Positions 47,120 through 58,889 are shown, numbered from the stretch's first letter. The stretch: DNA of 64,000 bases from Rhizophagus irregularis (GCF_026210795.1 NC_089429.1:6605001-6669000), one strand, 5' to 3'. The notes: generated from the sequence alone by a model not told the origin. Numbers and translations: made by a program.

Positions 47120-48360
47120 AAACTATTAAACTCCATATCTTCAAATAAAAGACTATCTCTATGGGATTCCCAGTTGCCTGAATGTAAAAAATTACTAGAC
47201 GCCCATCGATCGCGTGGTTGATTCTGGAGGTTTCTTTACGATCACGTTTAAAAAATTGGCGGTAGCGCCTTGTGTTGTTTCCCATGGTTTAAAGTTGTTA
47301 GCACGTTCCGTCCAAATAACGGAGTTTAGTTCTTGCATGAACGGGATAATAAGTCCTTTGAAGGCCGTGTCACGGCTTTTTGTTTGTCGATGTAGTTGTA
47401 AAATAAGGTCGTAAGATCAGCAGGCATAAATTGGTGTAGCAAGGGTGATCAATAGATAAAGCATTAGTATTTGCATCTTCTATTGCAAGGTTTAGAGTTT
47501 GGATCCGTTGTTTGAACGGATATTAATAAATTGGATGATTATTCAGATTTAAAAATAAATATCTGAAGATTTAAATAGTTTAGCGGGTAGTCATTAAGCC
47601 AATGATCAACCTTAATGATAAAAGTTTAAAAAATTCATTTCGTAATGTTGGAGTAATGGAATTAGAATTTAATATCCGACGGATATCCGGATATCGGATA
47701 TCCAAAATGTAATTTGCGTATAGCGAGCCTATTACTATACATAAAATTGAAATTAATTTCATGACTAAACCATCAATTCTGCAAAGAATATTTATTCCAA
47801 AATTTTTTGGTTCAAACACATATTCGTAATTATAAATTACAATTTTACTGAAAGTCCTACCGGATAACGGATCCAAACTCTAGCAAGGTTGAACGTTCTT
47901 GAAGTTTCGATCCTATGTTGTAAGTCAAAGATTGAACCAGTAGCGTGTTTGTTGATAATGCTGTAAAGTGGAATTAATTTTATTAAAGTGAGTAGTGCTA
48001 CAGTCCACACATAATATAAGACCGCTGGGATAAAGTTTAGAATAACAGATAATGCATAGGACAATTGCAATGCGTTGGAGAATATCCGCCGTAGAATTCC
48101 GGTCTGTCGATCTCTTTGATTTGCGTATGAAACGATCTTGGCTTGAATTGAACTGGACTGGGTAAACGAAACTCAATTTCTTAATGCGAGTCCCTTGAGC
48201 GCGAGATAATTTTTCGTTTGTGGGCACGTCATAAGGATTATGGTTAATCCATAATTTGGTGTAATTCCAGTTTGTCTCCCTCTAGAATATTTCGTTCCAC
48301 CGTTTTGAGGACCGAATTGTTGACCAAAGAATTGAACACGTTTGCTTGGATAGGAATGTT
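47120..48360 (-). pseudogene. retroelement-like remnant (RNase H-like part), split by a MITE
   Basis: On the minus strand, reading from 48360 down, decayed pieces run NIPIQANVFNSLVNNSVLKT, RIAIVLCIICYSKLYPSGL, and VDCSTTHFNKINSTLQHYQ followed by QTRYWFNL. The V-D-C/S-S/T-T run with NKINSTL fits the RNase H-like domain seen at the end of non-LTR retroelement proteins in these fungi. Beyond the inserted MITE (47493-47882) the same reading resumes with NALSIDHP and then PFMQELNSVIWTERANNF. Stops and shifts are frequent. The reverse-transcriptase core is not visible, so the family is uncertain. Confidence 0.4.
47493..47882. mobile_element. hAT-type MITE (390 bp) with perfect 8 bp target duplication
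   Basis: Ends TAGAGTTTGGATCCGTT and, inverted, TAGAGTTTGGATCCGTT. GCAAGGTT stands at 47485-47492 and again at 47883-47890. The 8 bp duplication and TAGAG ends fit hAT. It contains a GGATATCCGGATATCGGATA run but no transposase. It interrupts an older retroelement remnant, so it is the younger insertion. The open frames at 47580-47876 and 47837-48070 span its ends and are not genes. Confidence 0.85.
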
Positions 48361-48430
48361 ACTCCATTTTCGTATATTTTGATCAATTACATAAATGAAA
48401 AAATTTCGGGAAAGCCATAAAATTATGTAT

Positions 48431-48445
48431 CACGTGTATCACGTG
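48431..48445. promoter_or_regulatory. two adjacent CACGTG boxes
   Basis: CACGTG at 48431-48436 and 48440-48445, upstream of a pyrimidine-rich tract (48487-48610) and the exon-intron module array. A bHLH-type site is possible, but nothing else supports use. Confidence 0.25.
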
Positions 48446-48599
48446 ATATAATCCGCAGTTCGAATGTTCGATCAACTATTTTAAACCGTTTTTTTTTCAT
48501 TCTTTCCCTTCGTACCTTTCGTCTCTCCCTCGTTCTTTCCTCTTCCTTCCCCCTTTACTTTTACATTTCCCTATTCTTTTCTTTCTCTTTCCCGCTTCT

Positions 48600-49767
48600 C
48601 GCACTTTTTGTTGAAAAAATCCTAGTTATCTTGTAAGTTTGTCTTTTTTCTTTAATTGTTTTATTTTAACGAACGATTTCTAATAGTTGTTTTCTTGCTT
48701 TCTTAGACGACTTGATTCTTCAGCTATTTTGACGCGTGGAAATAAGGTAGGAATTTTTTTTTTCTTTATTATCTATTTTAACGAAACGTTTTCTAACGTT
48801 TCAACTTTTTTCTTTTTTTTTAAGTTATTCAAATTTTTTTTTAATTTTGTTTTAACGAACAGTTTCTAACAGTTCGTTTACTTTCTTTTATCTCTTTGGG
48901 TATGGGATTTCTGGTATGATAGCTTTTTTTTTGTTTTTTCTTTTATTTTATTTAACGAACTTTATTAATAGTTCGTTTTTTCTTCTTTTAGGGTTTGCCA
49001 ATTCTCTTTGGAAATAAAAATGTGTCCGTCTCTTGTGGAAATAGAGGTAGGTTTTGGTTTTTTTAATAGTTTATTGTATTTTTTTTGTCGTCTTTGGTAC
49101 TAAATTTTCTTTTTTTTTTAGGCCTTGTCTATGTTCACCGTGGGATTTCGGTGAGAAATCAGACAATATTGATACTTCTTTAATATGTTTTCCTATATTT
49201 CCTTAATGAAACGTTTTTTAATAATTCGGGGTTCCCTTTTTTTTAGGCGACCGGATCTTAAAAGTGTTGGTATTGGAACTTTCTTTGAAATTATTCCTTT
49301 TAACTAACCGTTTTACTAATGTTTCGATATTTCTCCTTTTTTTTAGGCGACCGGATCTTTGAAAAATGTATTCGCATTAATTTAGTGTGATTACTACTCG
49401 CATTTTAAATTATTCCTTGATTGTTTCTCCCTTTTTAGACAGATTGTTCTTCAGGTATTTGTTGCATGGGAATTCGGTAGATTTTCTTTTTTTTTGAACT
49501 ACTTTTCTAACGAAACGCTTACTAACGTTTCGTTTTGCTTTTTCTAGTCGGGTATAGACGCGTGGAATTTAGTTTCGAACTTTGAAGAACATTGGATTAT
49601 TTCATTTTCTAGGCAGCCAGCTCTTCAAGTTTATTTTTTCTAGGGAAAGTTTTTCTTTAATAGTATTGGCGTCTACATCAAAAAAAGACGAAGAATGGTG
49701 GAGAAATGAACGCTTATGGGAATGCAAAGTGACTGCACGAAGAAAAGAAAAGAGGGAAGAAACTTGA
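48600..49767 (+). other. array of exon-like / intron-like modules ending in a basic exon
   Basis: Eight or so modules follow each other. Each has a GC-richer 25-55 base exon-like piece, then GTAGG/GTGAG, a T-rich stretch, a hairpin around CTAAC, a pyrimidine tract and TTTTAG. Exon-like pieces share motifs: CGACTTGATTCTTCAG (48707), GCGACCGGATCTT (49246 and 49347), CAGATTGTTCTTCAG (49440), and GACGCGTGGAA twice (48731 and 49558). Good acceptors end at 48705, 48991, 49122, 49245, 49346, 49438, 49547 and 49612. The last block (about 49613-49767) encodes ASTSKKDEEWW, RNERLWECKVTA and RRKEKREET before a TGA. The whole could be one gene with repeated tiny exons, or a decayed copy. I could not build a single open frame across all modules, so function and exon joins remain open. 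Confidence 0.45.
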
Positions 49768-49926
49768 TTGCAAGGAAAGAGAGGAGTATTTAAATGAGGA
49801 TAGAGAAAATGTATTTTATAATTAAAGTTACAAATGTATTTTTATAATTAAATTTACAATTTATTTTATAATTAAATGTTACAATAATTTGCTACAATTT
49901 ATATTAAATGTATTGTAAAATTAATT

Positions 49927-50053
49927 GTCCGGAGCGAAGCGAAGGACAATATATGTCTACGCACTATGAAAAAAAATCGATCACGTGAATTTCTCTGTCT
50001 GCCACGTGATCGTAACCCAATAAAATCGCAAATTTTAGTTTTTCGCTCTGGAC
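49927..50053. mobile_element. 127 bp inverted-repeat element with GTCCGGAGCGAA ends
   Basis: GTCCGGAGCGAA on the left pairs with TTCGCTCTGGAC on the right. Nested inside is a perfect 10 bp stem, CGATCACGTG (49978-49987) with CACGTGATCG (50003-50012). The end motif resembles that of 22033-22112. No clean target duplication. Confidence 0.55.
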
Positions 50054-51061
50054 TTATTACAACGGTTCCCGTTTCCTAGTATTACAGTACATTATATACA
50101 AACCAGGTTAAGATGCTTGTTATTGGTCTGATCGATTATCAACTAAACCAATTATTTATAATTTATTTAAGGTTTATCTTACATTTTTAAAGGGGCATTT
50201 AAAAGAATAAAAACCATAATACCCGTGTTTTGTCATGAAACCATAAATCCGGTTTAGACAATTCTATAATTTGAGCGGCAGTATCCCCAGTGAAAAATTA
50301 AATTAATAACCAAATTTATTAATTTTTTTTTTATAATAAATAAATAAAAATAAATAATTATATATTATCTCTGCGGTGGAGTTTTGAAAGTGAGGTTTAG
50401 AGCAGCTGGTTTCGTTGGGTTTGAGGTAAAGTGTTGGGAAAGTGCTTTAGTTTGGTTTAGAAATAGTGTAGTGTTTGTTGTTGTTGTTTTTTTTTTTGAG
50501 AAGTGTGAAATGCGCAAGAGAAAATGGTAAATATTAATAAAGTATCTATATGTGGGTGTTGATGGAGTTTCATTGGCGCTAACGCTTGGTTACATATAAC
50601 TAATTTTTTTTAGTAACAATCTAAAACATTTGTTATTGGTTAAGCGGAAATTTTACAACTAATTTCATAACAAATTTCTAAATTAAATCGCCAAGTTTGG
50701 AATCAACCTATTCAAAAGTTTTAATATCAATAAAAAATTATATATATATAGTGAATGATTTCAAGAAAAATATTTTAAACTCTAACTTTCTCATTCGATG
50801 TTAAAAGAAATGGATTCTCTCATTTTTTCATTTTTATTTGGTTGCTCTTTCATCGTTAGTATTACTACTTATTTATCTTAATTCAATAATTTCTTATTAA
50901 AAATTAATATAATTTTTGATAAATTTAAGTGGAGCGGATGGGTCGATCCTCTCTGTCTTTTTGGCACACGAGTTATCTTGTGAAAGAGTAAGTTACGTCA
51001 ACGATACTGCAATTATTTTCTTTTTATTCAGGAGGTTAATCGAAGATAGAGCAAAAATCGT
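50054..51061. other. spacer
   Basis: G-rich on the plus strand at 50370-50530 (TTTGGTTTAG and GTGAGGTTTAG repeats), otherwise AT-rich. Nothing coding that I can support. Confidence 0.4.
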
Positions 51062-51375
51062 AAGATGGGGTACATCGGTATTGATTTAATTATTGATATT
51101 TTCGTAACGATTAGGTTGATCCAAATTTTAAAAAAAGGAATTCAAAATGCATCGGAATCAAATCAAATGACCAACAAAAAGATCACGAAAGAATAATATG
51201 TTTTATGCTGTAAATTACTAGAGTTATTTACAATTAGGATCAACCTTAACATTTAATATTTTAGCAGTAGTAGAAACAATTACTTGGTTAAAATATGGTA
51301 GTGTTCTAACAATCAGAATTTTCCAAACTCTTAACAATTTCCTTATCGTAAGTTATCATATAAGAGAAAATAATA
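51062..51375 (+). pseudogene. third seven-transmembrane-like paralogue, fragment
   Basis: The plus strand reads GYIGIDLIIDIFVTIRLIQI, aligning with IGGIVTDFLIDIYVTTRLIL of the gene at 10484-11828 and IAVEFLIDIFIPFRLVQI of the one at 15155-16058. After a frame change it continues MFYAVNY, stop, SYLQLGSTLTFNILAVVE, matching the following membrane span (LFTAVTYWNYLRL ... FAVLD). Only spans five and six are covered. Stops and a shift show it is dead. The first exons and the tail are missing, and it lies 35 kb away in the opposite orientation. Confidence 0.7.
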
Positions 51376-51616
51376 TTATTAAGATGATTGCCACAATCGA
51401 AAATCTCAAGTTGGAAGATTTTTGATAATAATTCTACTATTATATCAAATAAAAGAAATATGATTAGTCTTATTAGCATAGATAACGAAGAATTAACTGT
51501 AGTATAAATAATATAATTTTAGACAGATATTAATAATCATATCTCCGCGCTATTTGTCCGGAACTGCGGTGGATTACAAATACTATTAACTATTTCTTGT
51601 GATTTATAAACAAATA

Positions 51617-51813
51617 CAGTGACACCTCTATAAGTGCACCCTCTATAAGTGCACGCACTATATAAATTCTCTTTAAGTGCACGGTGGGCCTGGTCCCAAC
51701 TTATAAGAGCTCTTAATATTTTACTCTCTATAAATGCACACCCTCTCTAAGTGCACATTCTACTATTTTTTTACTATGGTCCCAAGGGGGGTGCACTTAG
51801 AGAGGTGTCACTG
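51617..51813. mobile_element. mariner-type MITE (197 bp, TA target duplication)
   Basis: Ends CAGTGACACCTCTATAAGTG and, inverted, CAGTGACACCTCTCTAAGTG, flanked by TA (51615-51616, 51814-51815). CTCTATAAGTGCACC-like motifs recur about six times inside. Noncoding. Confidence 0.82.
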
Positions 51814-51815
51814 TA

Positions 51816-53555
51816 GAATGCTTGACCAATAATAATCTGTATGTACAGTACTCGACAATAATTTGATTATTTATTATTGGTTGATAAAATTTTTTCATAT
51901 GCATGCTTATGATGTATATCATTTTGACCAAAATGTTAGGATCAGTTTTTTTGACAGAAATGAGGAGAAAATTTTCCGCAAGCCGGAGATTTTTTTGTAA
52001 TTTGACCTATAAACAATCAGCTATTGAAAACTTTTCTTAAAATGTAAATATTTTTGGACAATATATTCACATACACTTGAAATGTGATCGTATTGTCAAT
52101 ACTATATTATTTTATGTTATAAATAAATATATACTAAATATATACTGAATTAAAAAATTCTTCCCACAAATTATCTATTTATGGCAAATATATTCATCCC
52201 ATGGCAACTTTGCAAAATTCCTAAATTTTGTATTAGCGTTAGATTTATTAAAACTAGTAATATAATAGTCTATTAAAAGCATAATAAAAAAAGCTATTAC
52301 AGTATATAAAATTACAAACGAATATAAATTTAAAATAGGTCGTAATAAAAGTCTATAATCGTCTAATAATATTTTTTTAAATTTTGCAAATATTATATAT
52401 TTATATTACGCTTATATTACTAATGTATGGTTTTATAATTCTATGTTTAGGCTTATGTCCAATATAGGAAAACGCGTGATATGTCTGCGCCTGATTTATT
52501 CTGTGTTTATCAGTTAAAATAATTCGTTTCTAATTCGAAAAAATTTTAGTTTCTTAATCATATTTCATTTAGGAGAACGTTAATTTTTTAATAAAATTAA
52601 TAATTCTTTTACTTTTAAAAGGCAGATACATTTGTGAGATACGAAGATACAATGAAAATTTACAAAAATAACATATGTACTATTCTTTTAATATTGTGCT
52701 TTATTTGTAACAATTTTTATTCATTTGGTTACATATAATTGGTTGTACTACAACAGGGCTTGGATGAGCTTCTTGTTAGCTTGTAGGCTGAGATATTGAG
52801 TAGGTATTATGGAAAGTTTTTTATAATATTAAATATCTAATAAGTATTATTTTTTAGAATAATAATCAAACTTTATAACTAAAGTTATTATATTTATTTT
52901 TATTAAAATCCAACTAAAGTCCTTAGAGAAGCTTAGCATTTTGCTGTTAAATATAAATAAACAAATAAATAATTGAGGCTAAGACTAATGAGGCTTATGC
53001 AAGAATGGATTGTTATGGGCCAATAATATTTTTCCACTCAACCATTAAATTTTTACTGCTTGTATTACATATTAAGTGTCAAATTGTAGTTGTATTTAAG
53101 AAATAATAATTTAGCATTAATGTAATTTAAATTTGTGGAATGAAGAGTAATTATTTTATTTACTACGATGTGCAATATTTTAACTTTATGTTCTTTATGT
53201 TTTTAATACAATTATTCCAAATACAATACATTGTATTTTTATTAAACCTTTCAAGTTCTTGGTATAATTTGACGATTCTAGCATTATAATATCTTTTCAA
53301 TTTCTCCAATGATTTAAAATTCTAACAAACATTTTTTAACCATAAATATCATTTTGACTTATTAAATGAAAAATAAGTAGAAAAAGAAAAATATATATAC
53401 GTAATTGTCCAAAATCACATGTAAACCAGCATGTCATGTATGACCAGAAATTAAATCTGGCTACATTTTTTGGTGGCGATGCTAAATAATTTATTTCCAG
53501 TCTGCGATCAAGCTTCAGACAGATTGTATCACCGATTGTATTACCGAGCTTTAAA
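51816..53555. other. AT-rich spacer
   Basis: No gene recognised. The frame at 53336-53569 has no family signature and overlaps the T-tract block. Confidence 0.45.
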
Positions 53556-54145
53556 TTTTTTTTTTTCAATTTTTGTTTTTATAACCAATTTTTTTCTAAT
53601 ATTTTTTATTTTTTTTTTGACTTCTTTTTTCTAAAACTGAAATTTTTTTTTCATTATTTTTTTTACTAATATAGTTTTTTTTCAGGTTTTTTTTTAAACT
53701 TCAATTTTTTTTTCAGCTTTTTTTTTTAAAACTGATTTTTTTTTCGTTTTTTTCAGTTTGATTTCTAAAACCAAAATTTTTTTTAGTTTTTCTTTTTCGA
53801 TTTGTTTTTTTTAAATTGACTTTTTTCTCCTTTTATAATATATAAAGTTTTTTATATAATTTTTGAATGTTTTTTAGACTTGAATCTAGATCAGAATGAC
53901 ACGGCAGTATTACAGTAAGCACCTTTTTTTAGTTATAATTTTTTTTCTTGATTATTATTTTGAAAATATTTTTTTTCATCCTTTAAGTTTGGATAGTGGT
54001 TGGATCGATGCTGCGATGCTATATTAACTGTTAAGTGTCTTTTACTAAATTTTTTTTTAATAATATTTTTTTTCCTAATTATCTTTTTACTAATTTTTCT
54101 TCCTATTTTTTTTTTTTGTTCTTTACCTTTTATGTTTGGATCAAA
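53556..54145. repeat. T-tract block with module-like islands
   Basis: About 590 bases of T runs (8-10 Ts) separated by AAACTGAA or AAAACC spacers. Three GC-richer islands (53879-53915, 53990-54032, 54130-54160) contain TTGGATAGTGGTTGGATC- and GCTGCGATGCTATATTAA-like text. They resemble the spacing of the module array at 48600, but without clear splice signals. Confidence 0.45.
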
Positions 54146-55490
54146 GTTAGTGCTGTGATATAATCAAAATAAATATTTATATATTTTTTATTTGGATAAA
54201 TTTAATATATTTTTTTACTTAGTAAAAAGTCTTATATTAAGAATAAGAATGGAATATAATAGAGTCAGTCTAAATAGCTCGCATTTATTTTGATATTCAG
54301 TTCACTAATGGTAACTGATAATTGTCAATCAACAAAATTAAAAATAGTTTAGTATAATCAAGAACAGGTAAAAATAAATTAGAAAACTGGCTATAATAAA
54401 ATAAAACAGCTTATCCATATTTAGAGTGTCCGTACAGATCATATCTGTTTGAACAAGCTAATACAAATAGGAATACTTTAATGACTTAAATAATATAACT
54501 TTATTGTTTTATTTTTTGAGGCATAAGAATTTATGAGCTTTGAAAACTGGCCTAAAAGGAAAATATTCATTATTCGCCATTTGTTTAGTTGATTTTATTG
54601 AAGTACAGTGTAGTTACCACCAGTAATATAATTCACCACATATATTATTAGTAATTTATTTTGTATTATTCGTCAGGAAATTGCTGATATAAATATTCTT
54701 TATTATGGAATAAATAATAGTAATAATTCCGTAATTATATAAAATGTAATCCATAGTATTTTCATAAATCAAAAAATATTATTATCGTAACTTTAATGAA
54801 TATTGTAATTAATTAAATTAATTATCAAACATATTGTTACGATTAGTTTTCAAAGAACTATTTTTAATAGTTGATGGATATTGAATAAATTAATATAAGT
54901 AATATAAATAATATATGATATGATATTATTATTGTAGTTTATTTTAGTAAATTATAAAAGTATACTGTATAACTTAATACATTTTTCCAATTAGCTATCA
55001 AAAAAGAGGTACTAGTATGATTAACATTAATGATTGAACAAATTTTAGAAATAATACCATTACTATTGTGGTCAAAAAACTATATATTTTAGATGGAAAT
55101 AATCATGTGACCTTATACGTGGTATTACCATGTACTGTTCTAGCATATTCTCAAAAAAACTAATCATCTTTAAATGAATAATTTATGCAGTTTCATTTGA
55201 TATCTCTAAGATTTTATTATTTCATTAACATTAGCTCAGAATGTAATTTGTGGCTATGGATTTAGTTTTGATGTTATTTGTGGCAAAGTTCTGGTATTAT
55301 GGCTTTTTTTTATCATAGCCCAAATTATTATTTTGGATCTACCCTAAACCTGATTTATAAGTTTTGATTTATTTTATTTATTAAAAAAATTTTAAGTATA
55401 AATAGCCTTGAATTTTGCTATTCTAATTATTGATCCCCTTTCCTTTTGTTTTCTTTATTTCTTTTTTTCTTTTATATTTTATATATTGAG
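54146..55490. other. AT-rich spacer
   Basis: Nothing supportable beyond low-complexity AT sequence. Confidence 0.45.
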
Positions 55491-56000
55491 ATAATATACA
55501 ATAAAACCTTATAACATGTGACTCTATCTAGTCATTAAACTTATTATATTATACCATAAATGGTTACCAGTGTGGTGTAGTTTCACATCAGGTAGCCTTT
55601 CTCTTCCCATAAGGGTGAATGTTTCATCATGTAATTAAACCAATAATTAAACCAAATAAAACCTTATGTTTACCAATTTAATAAACATTAAAATTTTATA
55701 ATTATTAAACAATAAAAAAACAAATGCTTAATAATATTAAATTTGATTATTTATTAAGTAAATTATTACATAATATACAATAAAAATCTTATAACATGTG
55801 ACTCTACCTAGTCATTATACTTATTATATTATACCTATATAAGTGGTTACCAGTGTGGTGTAGTTCTTCCCAAAAAGGTGAATTCTTCATCATGAAATTA
55901 AAACAATAATAAACATTAAAATTTTATACTTATTAAACAATAAAAAGAATAAATGCTTAATCATATTAAAATTGATTATTTATTAAGTACTTTTTTAATA
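55491..56000. repeat. tandem duplication (~280 bp unit) containing a tRNA-like segment
   Basis: The two copies start at 55491 and about 55770 with ATAATATACAATAAAA, then TTATAACATGTGACTCTA and GGTTACCAGTGTGGTGTAGT. In copy 1 GTGGTGTAGTTTCACATCAG looks like a pol III A-box region, and GGTGAATGTTTCATCATG like a worn B-box. Copy 2 has lost the part between. It may be a tRNA-derived SINE or tRNA relic. Confidence 0.5.
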
Positions 56001-56321
56001 CTTTAAACCAATATACTTTAATAAACATTGTGATGTTTTTATGGAATTGATTACCATTGTCCTCCAATATCGATCAAAAAATACTCAAAGATTTCTCTTT
56101 CATACTATATGAAACTCAATGAATTATATCGATACACACTCTTTCAGCTTGATATATTGAATCATATTATATAAATAAGCTGATAAGTGGGAAATGTTCT
56201 TCATTTATTGAATATTCTCATTTGATTCTCCCATTTCTTTGTTTTATTAAAGAAACATGAGTACTGAGATACAAATAGTGTTAGACGCAAAAGTGGTCAC
56301 TATACTTTCAGCAACTTTTAA

Positions 56322-56775
56322 ATTTTAAAGTTAAATAGTTTTATAATTAATTTTATTTCTAAATGTTTATAAAACTATATAAATCAAAATAGTTTAATGA
56401 AATTACATGTTGTTACATGACTTTTAATCTTTAAATAGTTTTATATTTCTAAATCTTATAAAACTACATAAATCAAAATAGTATAATGTTAAAATATGAC
56501 TTTGAAACTTAAAGTTAAATAGTTTTATAATTAATTTTATCTTAATGCTTATAAAACTATTCCAAAATAGTTTAAACTTTAAAGTTAGATAGTTTTATAA
56601 TTATTTTTATTTTCAATGCTTATAAAACTATACAAAATCAGAATAGTTTAATGAGATTATGTGTTATTAAAACATGACTTTTAAACTTTAAAGTTAAATA
56701 GTTTTATAATTCATTTATTTCTAATGCTTATAAAACTATTCAAATTAAAATAGTTTAACGAAAATTACGTTTTGC
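56322..56775. repeat. five tandem hairpin units
   Basis: AGTTTTATAA at 56337, 56437 (truncated), 56521, 56591 and 56700 is followed each time, after 14-20 bases, by its complement TTATAAAACT. Units of about 70-110 bases also share AACTTTAAAGTTAAAT and AAAATAGTTTAA. Noncoding. Confidence 0.75.
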
Positions 56776-57586
56776 TAAAATTTATTATCTTTTATTACAT
56801 ATTTATATTAAAAATTCGTATGCAAGTAGTTTAGATCAACTGAACAATTTTATCTAAATACCTAGAGGTTCAATATATTTTAGAAAAGTATGCACACATT
56901 CACTAAAAGACTTATTCATTCAAATGGCTCTTTAAGGAATTAAATTTATAAAATTGCTATAGATGCTATAAAAAATACAAAAATGACTGTAAAAAAGACA
57001 CTAAAATGTCAGAAATGCCTGAAAAAGTCACTTGTTATTTGAACTGTCTAATAACATGAAAGAATCAAAGTTTTAATGTTTACAGAGAAACATAAGTAAA
57101 TAGTCAACATAAAAAATTAGGATGGAAGAGAATCTTTAATGATGAAAGAGAATCTTTAATTCATTATGATCCTAAATATTTACAGCAAAATATATATACA
57201 AAAAAAAAATTTATGATGATGACATAAAAGATTTTGTTTATTATATTTAAAAATGATTTTTTCCTTACATTTCTGCTGATAAGACCAAGATTTAACAACT
57301 ATACAAAACTTATCAAAACGATCAGGAAAGTTAAGATTCATTTTTTGAAGAGTTAATCAAAGCTTTGGAACTGGAACATATAAAATATCACTACATTAAA
57401 ATTTTTTAATCATGTGAATTATTTTACAAATTGCATGAATCTGGTGAAAAAATAGATATAGGAAGGAATAAATAAATCATTAATTTTGGCATAATTATTG
57501 CTTTGTTTATATAATAGAATTTAAAAAATATCTCATGCATATATTCTAATTAAATCATTAGAAAGATTATGGTCATATCTTAGAAG
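56776..57586. other. AT-rich spacer
   Basis: A short duplication (GAAAGAGAATCTTTAA twice near 57127-57160). No gene recognised. Confidence 0.4.
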
Positions 57587-57892
57587 ATGCGCAAGATTAT
57601 CCTGACCATGTTTATGAGTTTATCAACCCAAAAGATCTACCAACATGATGATAAGCCTCCAATCAATAGATCTACAATACACGATGTACGTTATATGATT
57701 TATATGAAAAACATTTTTTGGGTATTTTGTTATCCGACTTTCGTTAAAAATAAAAATCTTAGTATTTTTGAAGCTGTGAATAATCAATTGTCAATAAAGT
57801 TCATTGCAAAAATAGAAGAAAAGTGCGAAAAATTGTTTAAAGTTCATTTGCAAAAAATGAAAAACATACTTAATAATAGATCAAAATTTTAG
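57587..57892 (+). pseudogene. 101-codon frame, family unknown, probably a broken gene end
   Basis: The frame from 57587 is open for 101 codons and holds helix-rich text (INRSTIHDVRYMIYMKNIFW, SIFEAVNNQLSIKFIAKIEE, KLFKVHLQKMKNILNNRS). In the overlapping frame just upstream, about 57550-57640, a coding-like piece (GHILEDAQDYPDHVYEFINP) ends in stops. That suggests a gene interrupted by a frameshift near 57640, with the real reading passing from one frame to the other. No family is recognised. Confidence 0.3.
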
Positions 57893-58199
57893 AATTAATT
57901 TTTTTTAAAACAACAAGAATATCAATAAGAAAAATTTTAACTGGCAATTAGTTAGATAATCAATCAAGTTCTTATGTCTATAGATTGATTTAGTGGAATT
58001 TAAAATTGAACCAAAAACACTTCAAAATCTCAATATCCACATCTCAGTAAAATGGCATAAATTATTTGACAATACCTGCTACAAGTATTCCATCTGAATG
58101 GTGTTTTTCAGTCTCAAGAATTTAATTACAAACAATAGAAACTGTTTAGTAGAGAAAATCTTATTTTTAAGCTAAATTGTAAATTATATAATACAATTT
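57893..58199. other. AT-rich spacer
   Basis: No feature recognised. Confidence 0.4.
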
Positions 58200-58735
58200 T
58201 GGCTTTATTGTTTATGATTAAAAACACTTCTAATTCATTTTTAATATGCAAAAGTAGTATATATAAAGAATCAAACTAAAGAGGAATTAAAAAAACCTTT
58301 CAACAAGGAAGCAAACCAAAAAAAGATTTATTAAATGAATATTTGTAATTAATACTAATTTTGGTTCAAAGAGGCCTCCTAATCCATTTTTAATCTGTAA
58401 AAAAATGAGCATATCAAAGTTGAATTGATTATATAACAATTTTATAATTAAAAATTCTTCAATTCATTCCTAATATACAGATGGCATGTGACAATTTTGT
58501 TTTTTTAATATGCAGATGAATATCTATAAAGTAGTAAATTGAAAAAGAATTTATTGTAATCAATACCAATAATTTTGGATCAAAAAAACCTCCCAATACT
58601 TTTCTAATGTGTAGAAGAAATGTTCATTAGGCAAATTAAAAGGAGTCAATTGTATAACAATTTGGTCTAAATTTATTCCTGATGTGCAGGCAAAATGTTT
58701 ATAAATATTGTAGTTCAAAAATACTTTGATTTATG
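58200..58735. repeat. degenerate repeat family (copies also at 60590-60790)
   Basis: Segments with CCTCYTAATCCWTTTYTAAT, then AAATGTTCAT, then CAAATTAAAA, then TATAACAATTT, occur about four times here and once again at 60590-60740. The text just before the first kinase copy (58720-58890) and before the ninth (60730-60800) also matches (TTTATAGTATATATTAGCTG against TTTATAATATGTATTAGCTG). Confidence 0.5.
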
Positions 58736-58889
58736 AATTACTGCATATGGTTTTATTTAATAATAAGACAGAGGCATATATGTGATGGTAGTATGTAAAT
58801 AAAAGCATAAAGAAGCATACTGAAGACTGAAGAAAGATTTATAGTATATATATTAGCTGCTAGATCATTCTGCATTAATTTACCTTATA

